Assembly (NCBI RefSeq): GCF_947488835.1
Contig: NZ_CANLBK010000003.1
Location: 310,001-374,000 of the forward strand
DNA: 64,000 nt
From: an uncultured Marinobacter sp.
Lineage (GTDB): Bacteria > Pseudomonadota > Gammaproteobacteria > Pseudomonadales > Oleiphilaceae
Reading direction: 5' to 3'
Part shown: one piece after another, positions 27,996-37,102 of the stretch
Position numbering within the stretch: the first letter of the stretch is position 1
Layout: each line of letters begins with the position of its first letter
The notes under the pieces: generated by a model
Told to the model about the DNA's origin: nothing
Database searches by the model: none
What the model saw: only the letters and a program-made list of their open reading frames with translations
Translations under genes and position numbers: made by a program

Positions 27996-29081
27996 TCAGT
28001 CGTACTTGTAGAAATCCCGTGGCAGGTAGCCATTGGAGTGCCAAATGGAGTGATGTTCCATAAATTCACGCTGACTGGTCAGTACGCGATTGAACATTTC
28101 ATCCTTGGCAGCAATTTCATCCAATACTTCATTCGTGACCTTTTGCAGCTCACGCAGTACCGGCTCTGGCAGAGTCTGGGCGTTTACGCCTTCTTTCTCG
28201 TACTCGCGCAGTGCTGTTGGCTGGGCCCACTCACTCTGTGCAAACCCTTTAAGCGTGGCAGATTCACAACCCATTTCGATAAGCGCACGGCTCTGTGGCT
28301 CCAGCTTCTCCCATACATCGTTGTTCACCAACAGGTGGGAGGTGGTCAGAGTTTGGTGCCAACCGGGCATGATGTAGTTTTTGATGATTTGGTCCAGGCC
28401 CAGCATCTTGTCGATGGCCGGCTGAGAGAACTCAGTCGCATCAATCGTTTTACGCTCCAGCGCCTGATAGATTTCGCCGCCCGGAACCATGGTTACCGAA
28501 GCGCCTAGCTTTTCCAGAACCTTGCCACCAATTCCGGCAAAGCGGATTTTCAGGCCGTCAAAATCTTCCACGCCCTTGATTGGATTAGCGAACCAGCCTG
28601 CGCCTTCAGGGCCGATGATGCTGCATAGCATGGGGTGGATGTTGCGCTTGGCATAGATTTCTTCCAGCAATGCACGGCCATCGCCCTCGTAGTACCAGGC
28701 CAGATAAGCGGGCGGCTCCATGTTGAAAGGGGCACCGGAATACAACGGCAAGGCGGGGATGGTGCCCTGGTCGTAACCAACCCAGGTGTAGCCTGCGGGG
28801 TATTTACCACCACCTACGGAATCCATGATTTCAAACGGCGGAACCAGTTCGTTCGGCTCGTAGTAACGCAGCTGAATATCACCACCGGATATGGCTTTGA
28901 GATTTTCGGTCAGGTGTTTTACAGGCGTTGTGAGCCCTATAAGGTGTGAAGGGAAAGCCAGAGGCACCTGCCAGCGAACTTTTTCTGCAGCTAGAGCATT
29001 GCTGCTGACCAAGGCGCCAGTCATAAACGCCGCAGCAGTGATACCCAGTGTCAAACCCGATAGCTTATGTTTGATAGACAT
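27996..29081 (-). CDS. dctP: TRAP transporter substrate-binding protein (DctP type)
   Basis: A 361 aa periplasmic binding protein with signal peptide (LTLGITAAAFMTGALVSSNALAA). It belongs to the monocarboxylate/2-oxoacid branch by overall look (WQVPLAFPSHLIGL, GGEIYQALERKTIDATEFS, MPGWHQTLTTSHLLVN). The ligand-carboxylate Arg lies in FDGLKIRFAGIGG. AAGGA precedes the ATG at 29081. It is the first gene of the dctPQM-bdhA-aacS unit, about 175 nt downstream of a sigma-54 promoter. 3-Hydroxybutyrate is the likely ligand by context; binding has to be measured. Confidence 0.92.
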   Translation of the reverse strand: MSIKHKLSGLTLGITAAAFMTGALVSSNALAAEKVRWQVPLAFPSHLIGLTTPVKHLTENLKAISGGDIQLRYYEPNELVPPFEIMDSVGGGKYPAGYTWVGYDQGTIPALPLYSGAPFNMEPPAYLAWYYEGDGRALLEEIYAKRNIHPMLCSIIGPEGAGWFANPIKGVEDFDGLKIRFAGIGGKVLEKLGASVTMVPGGEIYQALERKTIDATEFSQPAIDKMLGLDQIIKNYIMPGWHQTLTTSHLLVNNDVWEKLEPQSRALIEMGCESATLKGFAQSEWAQPTALREYEKEGVNAQTLPEPVLRELQKVTNEVLDEIAAKDEMFNRVLTSQREFMEHHSIWHSNGYLPRDFYKYD

Positions 29082-29268
29082 GAAGATGATCCTTCTTGTT
29101 GTTGTAGTCGGTCCGGACCACTTTGGTCCGGACCTCTTTGGCTCGGAAAGCCTAGGCAGAACTCACGCCAGAAAAATCAGAATAAAGTTGGCAATGGTAT
29201 ATCAGGGGTCTTACTTGTGGCGCCAGCCTTTATTTCTGAATTGTTCTGACGTCCTGCACTTGGGATAT
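29082..29268 (-). promoter_or_regulatory. leader of the dctPQM-bdhA-aacS transcript with a strong hairpin
   Basis: The 5' leader contains two copies of the palindrome GGTCCGGACC (29110-29119 and 29125-29134) separated by ACTTT, which fold into one 10 bp stem with a 5 nt loop. No U-run follows, so it is not an intrinsic terminator; mRNA stabilisation or a protein-binding site are possibilities. Confidence 0.45.
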
Positions 29269-29284
29269 AGCAGAGCTCATGCCA
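29269..29284 (-). promoter_or_regulatory. sigma-54 promoter of dctPQM-bdhA-aacS
   Basis: Minus-strand TGGCATGAGCTCTGCT matches the -24/-12 pattern TGGCAYN5TTGC, with GG and GC separated by exactly ten bases. The nearest gene upstream encodes a sigma-54 activator, and two shared palindromes lie about 100 and 163 bp upstream of the predicted start point (about 29257). Confidence 0.75.
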
Positions 29285-29347
29285 ATAATTTTTTTCCCTT
29301 AAATATCAGATATATAGCAAAAACCGAAAAGCTGTTACAAATATAAC

Positions 29348-29428
29348 CGTCCGGAAACCAGGACAACACTGAACTCTGGTCGTACGTGCTTGTACTGATA
29401 CCAAGACACCTGTCCGGGAATCAGGACA
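29348..29428. promoter_or_regulatory. paired activator sites upstream of dctP (TGTCC-N8-GGACA)
   Basis: Two 18 bp palindromes: CGTCCGGAAACCAGGACA at 29348-29365 and TGTCCGGGAATCAGGACA at 29411-29428. Their centres are 63 bp apart, six helical turns, so they lie on the same DNA face. The same N8-spaced palindrome occurs twice upstream of the oligomer hydrolase. The AT-rich DNA between these sites and the promoter would favour looping. Confidence 0.75.
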
Positions 29429-30866
29429 TTTTCGCCAGCTTCTCGTAAAGTACCGAGCGGGAGATACCCAGTAACTTGGCCGCCTGAGTGCGGTTACCCC
29501 GGCTCGCAACCAAAGCCTCTTCAACCGCCTGGGCTTCCGCCTCAGCCAATATGCTGGCCAAGGGCCGGATAGGGCGGGGTGTAATTCGGGAAGCTGGGCC
29601 CGCGCTGCTGCGGGGCAACACTTTGAACATGGCATCCGCATCCAGTACGCCGCCCTCCTCACTCATGGTCAGGGCTCGCTCAAGCACATTACGCAGCTCA
29701 CGGATATTCCCCGGCCAGTCGTAGCTGGCCAAAGCCGCTACGCCGGCATCGGTAATTTCCGCACGCATATCCAGCCCCTCGCTAATTTCCCAAAGCAAGG
29801 TTTCGCAAAGCAACCCCAGGTCTGCAATACGGTCTCTCAAAGGTGGTATGGGAATTTCCAGCACGTTAAGCCGGTAATACAAATCCGAACGGAAACTGCC
29901 GTCTGCAATCATCGCCTCAAGATTACGACTGGTTGCCGCGATAACCCGGACATCAACCTCTGTCACCTTATTCGAGCCCAGTGGCTCCACTTCGCCTTCC
30001 TGCAGGACCCGCAAGAGTTTGGCCTGAAGCGGCAATGGCATGTCGCCCACTTCGTCCAGAAACAGCGTGCCCCCGTTAGCCAGCTGAAACTTCCCTTCTC
30101 GCAGTTTGCGATCGGCACCGGTGTAAGCACCCGGCGCCACACCAAAGAATTCGGCTTCCAGCAGATTATCGGGAATCGCCGCCACGTTCACCCCCACAAA
30201 CGGCTTCTCGGAGCGACTGGATACAGAGTGAATCGCTTGGGCCAGCACCTCTTTGCCAGTGCCCGTTTCACCCAGTACCAGCACAGCCATTTCACGCCCG
30301 GCGGCAAGCCGCGCGCGGCGCTTGACTTCGAGGGCTCCGGGGCTGGCGCCAACAAAATCCCCAAGACTATAACGCGTACCCCGGGATTTTTTTGCCAGCG
30401 CCTTGCGGGCCGCCGCCAGGTCCTGATGCAGGCGCCGGTATTTACTGACCAGGGGCGTAAGTGGTTGCAGGTCGTCGTAAAGCACAAACGCTACAGCGCC
30501 CTCAATCTCGCCAGCATTGTCATAGTATGGCAGCCGGGTAACCACCAGTTGTTGCTGTTGATACTCCATAATATCCAGCAACAGCGGTTTGCCGGTTTCC
30601 ACAACTTCAGGCATGCGGGTTTCGGGAATCACCTGGCGCACCTGGCGGCCAATCACATCTGCCGGATCTTTCAAGCCCAACAACTCGGAATAGCTGACGT
30701 TTATCCAGGTAATACGGGACTCGCGATCAACTGCAATCGCGCCTGCGCTGGCCTCCTCAAACATGGGAAAGAGTGCTTCGATTAGATCCCGGGTAAGCCC
30801 TTTTTTATTCTTATCACCAAACAACTGTGCCATGTAATGCTTACCGCCAGAGTCAGTTTCATTCAT
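29421..30866 (-). CDS. sigma-54-dependent activator with PAS domain (HbcR-like)
   Basis: A 481 aa enhancer-binding protein. Domains: N-terminal PAS (about 25-135, ITWINVSYSELLGL); AAA+ domain (about 165-395) with Walker A GETGTGKE, Walker B GGTLFLDEVGDMP, the sigma-54 contact loop GAYTGA (Tyr in place of the usual Phe) and the arginine-finger region; C-terminal Fis-type HTH (NRTQAAKLLGISRSVLYEKL). There is no receiver domain, so it probably senses a small molecule through PAS. Pseudomonas HbcR has a comparable role in 3-hydroxybutyrate catabolism. Located between the two sigma-54 units it likely controls. The ATG at 30866 has a weak ribosome-binding site; an ATG at 30833 is an alternative. 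Confidence 0.9.
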   Translation of the reverse strand: MNETDSGGKHYMAQLFGDKNKKGLTRDLIEALFPMFEEASAGAIAVDRESRITWINVSYSELLGLKDPADVIGRQVRQVIPETRMPEVVETGKPLLLDIMEYQQQQLVVTRLPYYDNAGEIEGAVAFVLYDDLQPLTPLVSKYRRLHQDLAAARKALAKKSRGTRYSLGDFVGASPGALEVKRRARLAAGREMAVLVLGETGTGKEVLAQAIHSVSSRSEKPFVGVNVAAIPDNLLEAEFFGVAPGAYTGADRKLREGKFQLANGGTLFLDEVGDMPLPLQAKLLRVLQEGEVEPLGSNKVTEVDVRVIAATSRNLEAMIADGSFRSDLYYRLNVLEIPIPPLRDRIADLGLLCETLLWEISEGLDMRAEITDAGVAALASYDWPGNIRELRNVLERALTMSEEGGVLDADAMFKVLPRSSAGPASRITPRPIRPLASILAEAEAQAVEEALVASRGNRTQAAKLLGISRSVLYEKLAKMS

Positions 30867-30971
30867 CGTGAAAGCCCTGACATCCGGCGATGCCGGATGT
30901 TCTGTCAGAAGTATATGGCCCCCTCCGCACGGTGAGCAAATGGGAGGGGGCAGGGGACGGCCCGAACGCCA

Positions 30972-33086
30972 TCAATCAGGTATGATTAACTCACTACCAA
31001 CCAGGCGGATAAGGTCTACCTCTGGCGGCTGTGCTGCAATCTGCGGAAGGTTGCTCTGGGCCAACGGTGTTGCATCGCCCCGCGGCGTGGCCCGAACAAC
31101 CTGGCTTGGCGGCAATGGCGTGTCGTTGGTCAAGCGATCCCAAACCAGATCCAGAGCCTGGAAATAGTAGTGATGCAGCGGCACATAGCTGGCACCAATC
31201 GCTGGGAAGCCGTTCAGAACGTCCAGGTGATGGGCGTTGAGCACTTCGTAGTAACGGAGTTCGCTGCCGGCTCCCTCCACTTGCTGGTTAAGCCCGAAAT
31301 AGGGCCGGGAGGTGTGGTTGATAGGCAAAATAGCATCCGACCGCCCCGTCACAAATACCGCCGGCTTGCCGCGAAGATCCCCGGTAGCTCTGATCTCTTC
31401 AATACCATCAGCGATGGCTTCGGCAAGCTCTGCTTCAGCACCCGTCAGCGCATCGCCAGTGATCGCATCACGACCCAAGGCCAGACCGTGCAAGCACAGC
31501 AATGCATCAAGACCGTAATCCGTAAGGCCGCTGCTGGGGGATTTGCTGACAGTCAGTAGAGTCGACGGAGCCACGGCGTCATCGTAAACAATATTAACCT
31601 TTGCAGTGGGCGGAATACCGTTGCTGACTGCAAATGCTGCGGCTTCCTGAACCGGGGTAAGCGGAGTTACTGCCCCGGTACCATCCGTCGCAGCCAGGCT
31701 AAGCCCGCACACACGATCCTCCACACCCGCGCGGCCATAGGCGTTGGCATAGGTCATAGAAATGCTCTGAGCTACGTTGGAGGCAAAGTGTATGGGCGCC
31801 AGCAGGTTCTGCTCGGGCTGGATACCAAACTCCTCATTCAGAATACGCAGTGCATCCGTGGCACGCGCATCAGTATCGGAGCCTGTAACCAGCCCCTTAA
31901 GCGCCAATGAGGTGCAGATATTCTCGCCAATAGCTTGCGGGTTATACGCAGCGTTCAATGGTGCAATATCACGAATAGCCGGCGCCTGATTGGCGCAACC
32001 CTGGTACACCGCAAGTGCTGTGGTGTATTCCAGAAGGCTACGACTGTGCTCAACAATGGGCGTATTGCTACCCTGCACAATGGTAAAATTGGTACTTACA
32101 GCCGGGTTCACGTTGGGCTCTGATACCGCCACGCCGTCAATCAGCCCTTTTGTATCCTGCTCCGCCGCGCGAACCGATGAACCACCACCATTGGAAACAC
32201 TGGAGGCTATAACCAAAGTGTTTTCCGGCGTAATAACACGGGTGTTGTCATCACTGCCAAACTGTTTGTTAAGCACCCAGAACCCAAACTCAACAGACTG
32301 AAGAACATGGCGCCCCCAGTCGGCTTCCGGGTTAGTTTTCGAGTGAGCATGCTTCCAGGCAAATCGATCCGGCCAATCTGCATTGAAATCATTCCGCTGG
32401 CTGGCCGTGAGATCCGCGCGAAACTGAACAGATTCATCAGTAGACGAGAGCGTACCGTCGATACGCTGCGCGGTATTGGTTTCCAAGTTATGGGCGCCGG
32501 TGCCACTGCCTTTATCGGTATAGACCACGGCACAGCCCTTTTTCAGACCCCACTCGCCGGCTGTACCAATCGCACCATAAATTCCCCGGGAGCCAGACGA
32601 AGGTGCAGTGATCATGCATGGGTTTTGAACATCGAAACTGTCAGGAACCTGAGCCATAACCGTAACAGGCACACTGCTGCCTGCAACGGTCATAAACGCC
32701 AGGTATTCATGGCCCGGAATCAGGCCTTCTGTTTGATTACCGACACCGGGGCCAAAAAACTCGTCATAACCACCACCTGGGGATGTATCCACAAGCGCCC
32801 GGTAGTTATTGTAAATCGCAAGCTGACGCAGTTCAGCCGGAGAGGGGTTAAGCGGATCAGCAAACGTAGGTGCTGTGGCACTGCCAAGGCCCGTAGCTCC
32901 GAGGCCGGCAGTTAGAAGATCGTCAGTCACGCCGTCATATTGGGTGTGCAGTATGTCACCCTGGATAAATTCAGGCGGTTGGTTTACCTCAGGTGGGTTG
33001 TTGTTATTGCTGTCACTACTGTCATTGCAGGCACTCAGGGCGATGCCTGTCACGCCGATTAGCGTACAGATCATGATACGTTTCAT
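30972..33086 (-). CDS. 3-hydroxybutyrate oligomer hydrolase, lipoprotein
   Basis: A 704 aa enzyme of the D-(-)-3-hydroxybutyrate oligomer hydrolase family, which cleaves short PHB oligomers to monomers. The signal sequence ends in a lipobox (ALSAC, Cys20), followed by a Ser/Asn/Pro-rich linker, so it is probably membrane-anchored in the envelope rather than freely secreted. Recognisable blocks include [49 protein letters not shown] and [16 protein letters not shown], the likely nucleophile region, and [16 protein letters not shown] late in the chain. AGGA precedes the ATG at 33086. It supplies the substrate for the TRAP-bdhA-aacS operon. Confidence 0.9.
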   Translation of the reverse strand: MKRIMICTLIGVTGIALSACNDSSDSNNNNPPEVNQPPEFIQGDILHTQYDGVTDDLLTAGLGATGLGSATAPTFADPLNPSPAELRQLAIYNNYRALVDTSPGGGYDEFFGPGVGNQTEGLIPGHEYLAFMTVAGSSVPVTVMAQVPDSFDVQNPCMITAPSSGSRGIYGAIGTAGEWGLKKGCAVVYTDKGSGTGAHNLETNTAQRIDGTLSSTDESVQFRADLTASQRNDFNADWPDRFAWKHAHSKTNPEADWGRHVLQSVEFGFWVLNKQFGSDDNTRVITPENTLVIASSVSNGGGSSVRAAEQDTKGLIDGVAVSEPNVNPAVSTNFTIVQGSNTPIVEHSRSLLEYTTALAVYQGCANQAPAIRDIAPLNAAYNPQAIGENICTSLALKGLVTGSDTDARATDALRILNEEFGIQPEQNLLAPIHFASNVAQSISMTYANAYGRAGVEDRVCGLSLAATDGTGAVTPLTPVQEAAAFAVSNGIPPTAKVNIVYDDAVAPSTLLTVSKSPSSGLTDYGLDALLCLHGLALGRDAITGDALTGAEAELAEAIADGIEEIRATGDLRGKPAVFVTGRSDAILPINHTSRPYFGLNQQVEGAGSELRYYEVLNAHHLDVLNGFPAIGASYVPLHHYYFQALDLVWDRLTNDTPLPPSQVVRATPRGDATPLAQSNLPQIAAQPPEVDLIRLVGSELIIPD

Positions 33087-33149
33087 GGGTCGTTCCTTGT
33101 TTGTTGTTGTTAAGAACATGTCCGGGCCCAAGGCCCGAAACAACCCACA

Positions 33150-33165
33150 TGCGCTTCCTGTGCCA
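33150..33165 (-). promoter_or_regulatory. sigma-54 promoter of the 3HB-oligomer hydrolase
   Basis: Minus-strand TGGCACAGGAAGCGCA has a perfect -24 TGGCAC and the invariant GC of the -12 at the right spacing. The predicted start point (about 33138) places a CGGGCC/GGCCCG hairpin (33123-33137) at the very 5' end of the mRNA. Two activator palindromes lie upstream, as for dctP. Confidence 0.72.
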
Positions 33166-33227
33166 TTATTTTATCTTTATGTTTTTATTAGCAATTCTTA
33201 AAATTCATCGAATACATTGAGGGGTTT

Positions 33228-33331
33228 TGTCCGACTTCCCGGACACTGCTATCCGCGGGATAAACGAACAAAGGAGGGGGAGTAGTACTAACGAGCGGCG
33301 GCTTCAGCTTGTTTGTCCTGAAAACAGGACA
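33228..33331. promoter_or_regulatory. paired activator sites upstream of the oligomer hydrolase (TGTCC-N8-GGACA)
   Basis: TGTCCGACTTCCCGGACA at 33228-33245 and TGTCCTGAAAACAGGACA at 33314-33331, both 18 bp with an eight-base spacer, centred about 98 and 184 bp upstream of the predicted start point. A further half-site, CGGACA, lies at 33345-33350. Same design as the dctP control region. Confidence 0.75.
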
Positions 33332-33360
33332 CCGTAGCGATTTTCGGACATTCGGGAAAA

Positions 33361-33723
33361 TTAACCGATTCGGATAAACGGCAGCAGGCTAAAACCGGCA
33401 ATCACAATAATTGCCAAACACGCCGCCAGCGTGCGCACGGGTTTCTGCCGAAACATGTACCAGATACCGCCACCCTTGCCCTGCAGGCGCCAGGTTTCAT
33501 AGGCTTCACGCTGGGTTTGTGTGCGCTGGTACTGGTATTCATGCAGTATGGCTTTGGCTCTTTCGGCTTCTTCGGTGTCGTGCACCCAGAAGCCCCCCAT
33601 GCTGATGCCCCAGCGGCTAGGCGGGGTCTCGTAAAAGCGCACGTCGTGGGCCTCGAACAAAGCCCGGATTTCTTCGGCTTCATCGTCGGGCACGTGGCGC
33701 AAATTCATCAAATGGTGGGGCAT
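33361..33723 (-). CDS. DUF6164 family protein
   Basis: A 120 aa protein. The N-terminal soluble part (LRHVPDDEAEEIRALFEAHDVRFYETPPSRWGISMGGFWV) looks like a small ferredoxin-fold domain as in DUF2007/DUF6164 proteins. A charged helix follows, then one C-terminal transmembrane segment (TLAACLAIIVIAGFSLLPF). Function unknown; it is probably anchored to the inner membrane with the domain in the cytoplasm. Monocistronic, upstream of the oligomer hydrolase control region and divergent from the DUF2868 gene. Confidence 0.8.
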   Translation of the reverse strand: MPHHLMNLRHVPDDEAEEIRALFEAHDVRFYETPPSRWGISMGGFWVHDTEEAERAKAILHEYQYQRTQTQREAYETWRLQGKGGGIWYMFRQKPVRTLAACLAIIVIAGFSLLPFIRIG

Positions 33724-33810
33724 GACAACTCGTTATCTGGCATCGAATGGGGTAATGCCGATATCCTAACACCATAGACCCAAAGACCGAATTCATCACC
33801 GGAACCGTTC

Positions 33811-35223
33811 ATGACTGATCATTCCCTCCGCTTGCTGCTGGATTTTGATGCCTGCGCCCAAAGAGACAAGGGCCAGGCGCCGGCATTTTTGCACCGGCGG
33901 GATCGCAAGTTTGCCCTGACCTGCGAGCAACAAGGGGTAACCCCTACCCCGAAACGCTGGCTGGCCCATATCAACCACCTGAGTGGCCCGGGTGCCGGCA
34001 CGCCCCCCTCGGCGGGCACTCTGCGCTTCTGGCAGCGGATCAACAGCGGTTTCATGATTGCGGGCACGGTGTTTGGGTTAATTGCCATGATTGGCTTGCT
34101 GTTTTACGACGGTGGCCAACGCATAAATGTGACCGTGATTGTTGCCTTTGTCGCCTTTCAGCTATTACTGGCAGTAGTGACCACGGTTCAGTCACTCGCT
34201 GGCTGGCAACCTTGGGGGGCGCTGCTCCGGCGCTTTCGTAACAACCCGGAATCGACGGTGACCACCAAGCTTCAGCCTGTGCTCATGGCACGGGCCGCGC
34301 AGTTGGGCGGGCTGTGTTTTGCCCTTGCCGGCCTCGCGACGTTACTTGTTATGGTGGTGCTGCAGGACCTGGCGTTTGGCTGGAGCACTACGCTTGAAAC
34401 CGATGCCAACCGTTATCACAGCCTGATTGCTGCGATTGCCGCACCTTGGGCCGCGATCTGGCCAGCTGCTGCGCCGGATTTGGCGCTCGTGGAAGCCACA
34501 CGATTTTTCCGAGCCGGTGCGGGGGCGGGCAGCATGGAGCCGGCACGCTGGGGCCAGTGGTGGCCCTTTATAGCCATGCTCTGGTCAACCTGGGCGCTAC
34601 TGCCCCGACTTGTTCTTGCCCTTTTGTCGGGCGTATTGATAAGGCGCAAGGCTCGACAACTGCTGGCCAACCACCCAGCCAGGCGGGCGTTGCTTTATCG
34701 AATGGAAACCCCGGCTCTGGATACCGGAAACGAACACAACGACGCCTCGGATTTACCGGATACACACACGCAACTCAAGCTACAACCCTTGCCGGACGCC
34801 AGCATTGTGCTGTGTTGGGCCGGCGCCGGCGACCCGGAGTTGCCGGATGCCCTTAGCAGCGGCAAAAGCCTGATTGCAAAAGCAGGTGGCCGGCTGACCC
34901 TGGAAGAAGACCGGCAAACGCTGGAGCAAGTAGCCGAGCAACTGGCACAGGCGTCTAGTCGCTCCGTGATTCTGGTTGTACGCAGTTGGGAGCCACCCAC
35001 CGGGGAACTGGAAGACTATCTGACCAGTGCAAGAGCTCTCTGGCCAAAGGATGTCCGGATCGCTTTGCTGCCACTGGCCACCCACATTGAGCAGGAGCCA
35101 GATGTCCATCAGGTTCAGCAATGGCTGAGGTTTGCCAAGCGGGCCGGGCCAGAATTTATAACAGTCAGCCTGATACCGGCTCATGGAACCGTTCCCGGTA
35201 TGAACGGGGGAGTTATGGAATGA
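33811..35223 (+). CDS. DUF2868 domain membrane protein
   Basis: A 470 aa protein. An N-terminal cytoplasmic segment of about 75 residues is followed by two helices (FMIAGTVFGLIAMIGLLFYD; VTVIVAFVAFQLLLAVVTTV), a third near residue 170 (LCFALAGLATLLVMVVL) and a fourth near 255 (WPFIAMLWSTWALLPRLVLALLSG), then a soluble C-terminal domain of about 190 residues. The DUF2868 family is usually encoded beside a DUF3482 GTPase, as here. Its stop overlaps the start of that gene (ATGA), so the products are probably made together. Role unknown. Confidence 0.85.
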   Translation: MTDHSLRLLLDFDACAQRDKGQAPAFLHRRDRKFALTCEQQGVTPTPKRWLAHINHLSGPGAGTPPSAGTLRFWQRINSGFMIAGTVFGLIAMIGLLFYDGGQRINVTVIVAFVAFQLLLAVVTTVQSLAGWQPWGALLRRFRNNPESTVTTKLQPVLMARAAQLGGLCFALAGLATLLVMVVLQDLAFGWSTTLETDANRYHSLIAAIAAPWAAIWPAAAPDLALVEATRFFRAGAGAGSMEPARWGQWWPFIAMLWSTWALLPRLVLALLSGVLIRRKARQLLANHPARRALLYRMETPALDTGNEHNDASDLPDTHTQLKLQPLPDASIVLCWAGAGDPELPDALSSGKSLIAKAGGRLTLEEDRQTLEQVAEQLAQASSRSVILVVRSWEPPTGELEDYLTSARALWPKDVRIALLPLATHIEQEPDVHQVQQWLRFAKRAGPEFITVSLIPAHGTVPGMNGGVME

Positions 35224-36650
35224 ATACAGCGCCCATTTTTGCCGTTGTAGGCCATCCCAACAAAGGAAAATCCAGTGTGGTGGCCACCCTTTCCCAGAAC
35301 GATGGCATTGCCATTGCGCTGGAGCCGGGCACTACACGCAAACGCCAGTCCTACCCACTGAGTGTGGATGGCAGGGTTCTCTACACACTGGTGGACACAC
35401 CCGGTTTTCAGCGCCCCAGGCGGGTGCTCGAGTGGCTTGAGGCCCACAGTGTTTCTGCATCAGACCACGGCGAAACGGTTCGTGCATTTGTTCTGCAACA
35501 TCAGGACGACAGCCGCTTCACTGACGAATGTGAACTGCTTGCACCATTGATTGAGGGCGCGGGCATTATCTATGTGGTGGACGGCTCGGCGCCCTACAGT
35601 GCCGAGCACGAAGCCGAGATGACCATACTGCGCTGGACCGGCCAGCCCAGCCTGGCCCTGATCAACAGCATCGGGCCCGACGATTACAGCGACACCTGGC
35701 AAGCCGCACTAGGGCAATTCTTCCAGGTTGTACGCAAGTTCGATGCGGTTCGCGCCCCGTTCGAGCAACATCTCAGCCTATTACGCGCCTTTGGGCAGCT
35801 TGAGCCAGACTGGGAAAAGCCTCTGGATCAGGCAACACATCACCTCTCGGCCCAGCGCGAGCAGCGTCGCCACCAGGCGGCCGGCATCATCGCCAAAGCA
35901 CTGCATGACATGATGTCGTTCAAGGAAAAGCGCACGCTGACGCTGGATCAAGTCGCGGGCACCAGCGACAGCACCCTTGCGGATCAACTCCGGCAACGCT
36001 GGTACCAACACCAACGCCAACGGGAACAGTCTCTACGCGTGCACATTGAGCATCTGTATCAGCACCAGAGCATCCGGCGACAGGAAGCCGAGCTTGAGTG
36101 GCACAGCGACCACGACCTCTTCTCGGAAGACAGCCGCAAACACTGGGCTGTCAGCAGGCGCTATCTGGCCACAGCCGGTTTCGGTGCGGGCGCCGTCAGC
36201 GGAGCAGGGCTGGACGCTCTGACTCTGGGCTCATCACTGGGTACCGGGGCTCTGGTGGGCGGCCTGCTCGGTGCAGCCGGGAGCTATTTCTACGGCGGCA
36301 AGTTCACCCTGCCGGTTCTGAATATTGGGTTGCTCCAGGACGGCCTGAAAACAGCTACGTTCGGGCCTGTGCAAGACAGCCAATTTGGTTACGTAGTGCT
36401 GGGGCGAGCCGTGGATCATTGGTGGCACATAAGCCATCGAAATCACGCCGGCAGAGATCTACTTGATCTGCAGCCGGCCGATCACCACTGGCTTGAACGC
36501 CTCGACAAAAAGAGCCGTCAAACTATTCAGAGAACCTTGGACAAATGCCGTAAACAGCAGCCTCTGGATGACATTCAGCAGCAACGTTTTAACACCGCCA
36601 TAGAGCAATGCATGGCTGTTTATGACGACTGGCGGTTGAATCGCACCTGA
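35220..36650 (+). CDS. GTPase with DUF3482 domain
   Basis: A 477 aa protein. The N-terminal G domain has the P-loop GHPNKGKSSVV (residues 10-20), switch II DTPGF and a NSIG segment at the usual guanine-specificity position (an atypical NKxD). The rest is the DUF3482 region: a long charged helical part (RQRWYQHQRQREQSLRVHIEHLYQHQ) and, near 325-365, a glycine-zipper hydrophobic stretch (GAVSGAGLDALTLGSSLGTG) that could insert into membrane. The ATG at 35220 overlaps the DUF2868 stop and has GGGGGAG upstream. A membrane-acting GTPase paired with DUF2868 is inferred; function unknown. Confidence 0.87.
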   Translation: MNTAPIFAVVGHPNKGKSSVVATLSQNDGIAIALEPGTTRKRQSYPLSVDGRVLYTLVDTPGFQRPRRVLEWLEAHSVSASDHGETVRAFVLQHQDDSRFTDECELLAPLIEGAGIIYVVDGSAPYSAEHEAEMTILRWTGQPSLALINSIGPDDYSDTWQAALGQFFQVVRKFDAVRAPFEQHLSLLRAFGQLEPDWEKPLDQATHHLSAQREQRRHQAAGIIAKALHDMMSFKEKRTLTLDQVAGTSDSTLADQLRQRWYQHQRQREQSLRVHIEHLYQHQSIRRQEAELEWHSDHDLFSEDSRKHWAVSRRYLATAGFGAGAVSGAGLDALTLGSSLGTGALVGGLLGAAGSYFYGGKFTLPVLNIGLLQDGLKTATFGPVQDSQFGYVVLGRAVDHWWHISHRNHAGRDLLDLQPADHHWLERLDKKSRQTIQRTLDKCRKQQPLDDIQQQRFNTAIEQCMAVYDDWRLNRT

Positions 36651-36700
36651 AATGAGTGTTTATACTGTAAGGCTATTCCATCAATAAACGAGGAATGCTC

Positions 36701-37096
36701 ATGAAGATTGTACGAGTTCAGGACATCATCGGTACCGAACGTGAAGTGCACGGCCCAGGTTGGACCAGCCGTCGTATGTTGTTGAAAAAAGACGGCATGG
36801 GCTTCTCTTTCCACGAAACGATCATCCCTGCCGGTGCTGAGTTGAACCTGTGGTACAAGCACCACCTGGAAGCGGTTTACTGCGTAGCCGGCAATGGCAG
36901 CATTACCGACAAGGCCACCGGTGAAACCCACCAGATCTCAGACGGCACGCTTTACGCCCTCGACAAGCACGATCAACACACCCTGCGCGGCGGCACTGAA
37001 GACATGCGCTTGATCTGCTCGTTTAACCCGCCCGTAACCGGGCAGGAAGTACACGACGAAGACGGCGCCTACCTGCCGGATACCAGCGAAGACTAA
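36701..37096 (+). CDS. ectC: L-ectoine synthase (solitary)
   Basis: A 131 aa cupin enzyme that closes N-gamma-acetyl-2,4-diaminobutyrate to ectoine, a compatible solute. The family sequence is clear: [75 protein letters not shown], with metal-site Glu, Tyr and His residues in the cupin. The ATG at 36701 follows GAGGA. No ectA, ectB, ask or ectD lies alongside; the next gene is an MFS carrier 6 nt on. Either a second copy beside a complete cluster elsewhere or a stand-alone enzyme with a different substrate. Family identity firm. Confidence 0.95.
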   Translation: MKIVRVQDIIGTEREVHGPGWTSRRMLLKKDGMGFSFHETIIPAGAELNLWYKHHLEAVYCVAGNGSITDKATGETHQISDGTLYALDKHDQHTLRGGTEDMRLICSFNPPVTGQEVHDEDGAYLPDTSED

Positions 37097-37102
37097 TCTT
37101 AC

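Noticed and set aside
30890..30960. Two GC-rich hairpins between the oligomer hydrolase stop and the activator start as an intrinsic terminator
   Set aside because: Stems CATCCGGC/GCCGGATG and GCCCCCTCC/GGGAGGGGGC are strong, but no U-run follows, so only Rho-dependent or partial termination could be claimed.
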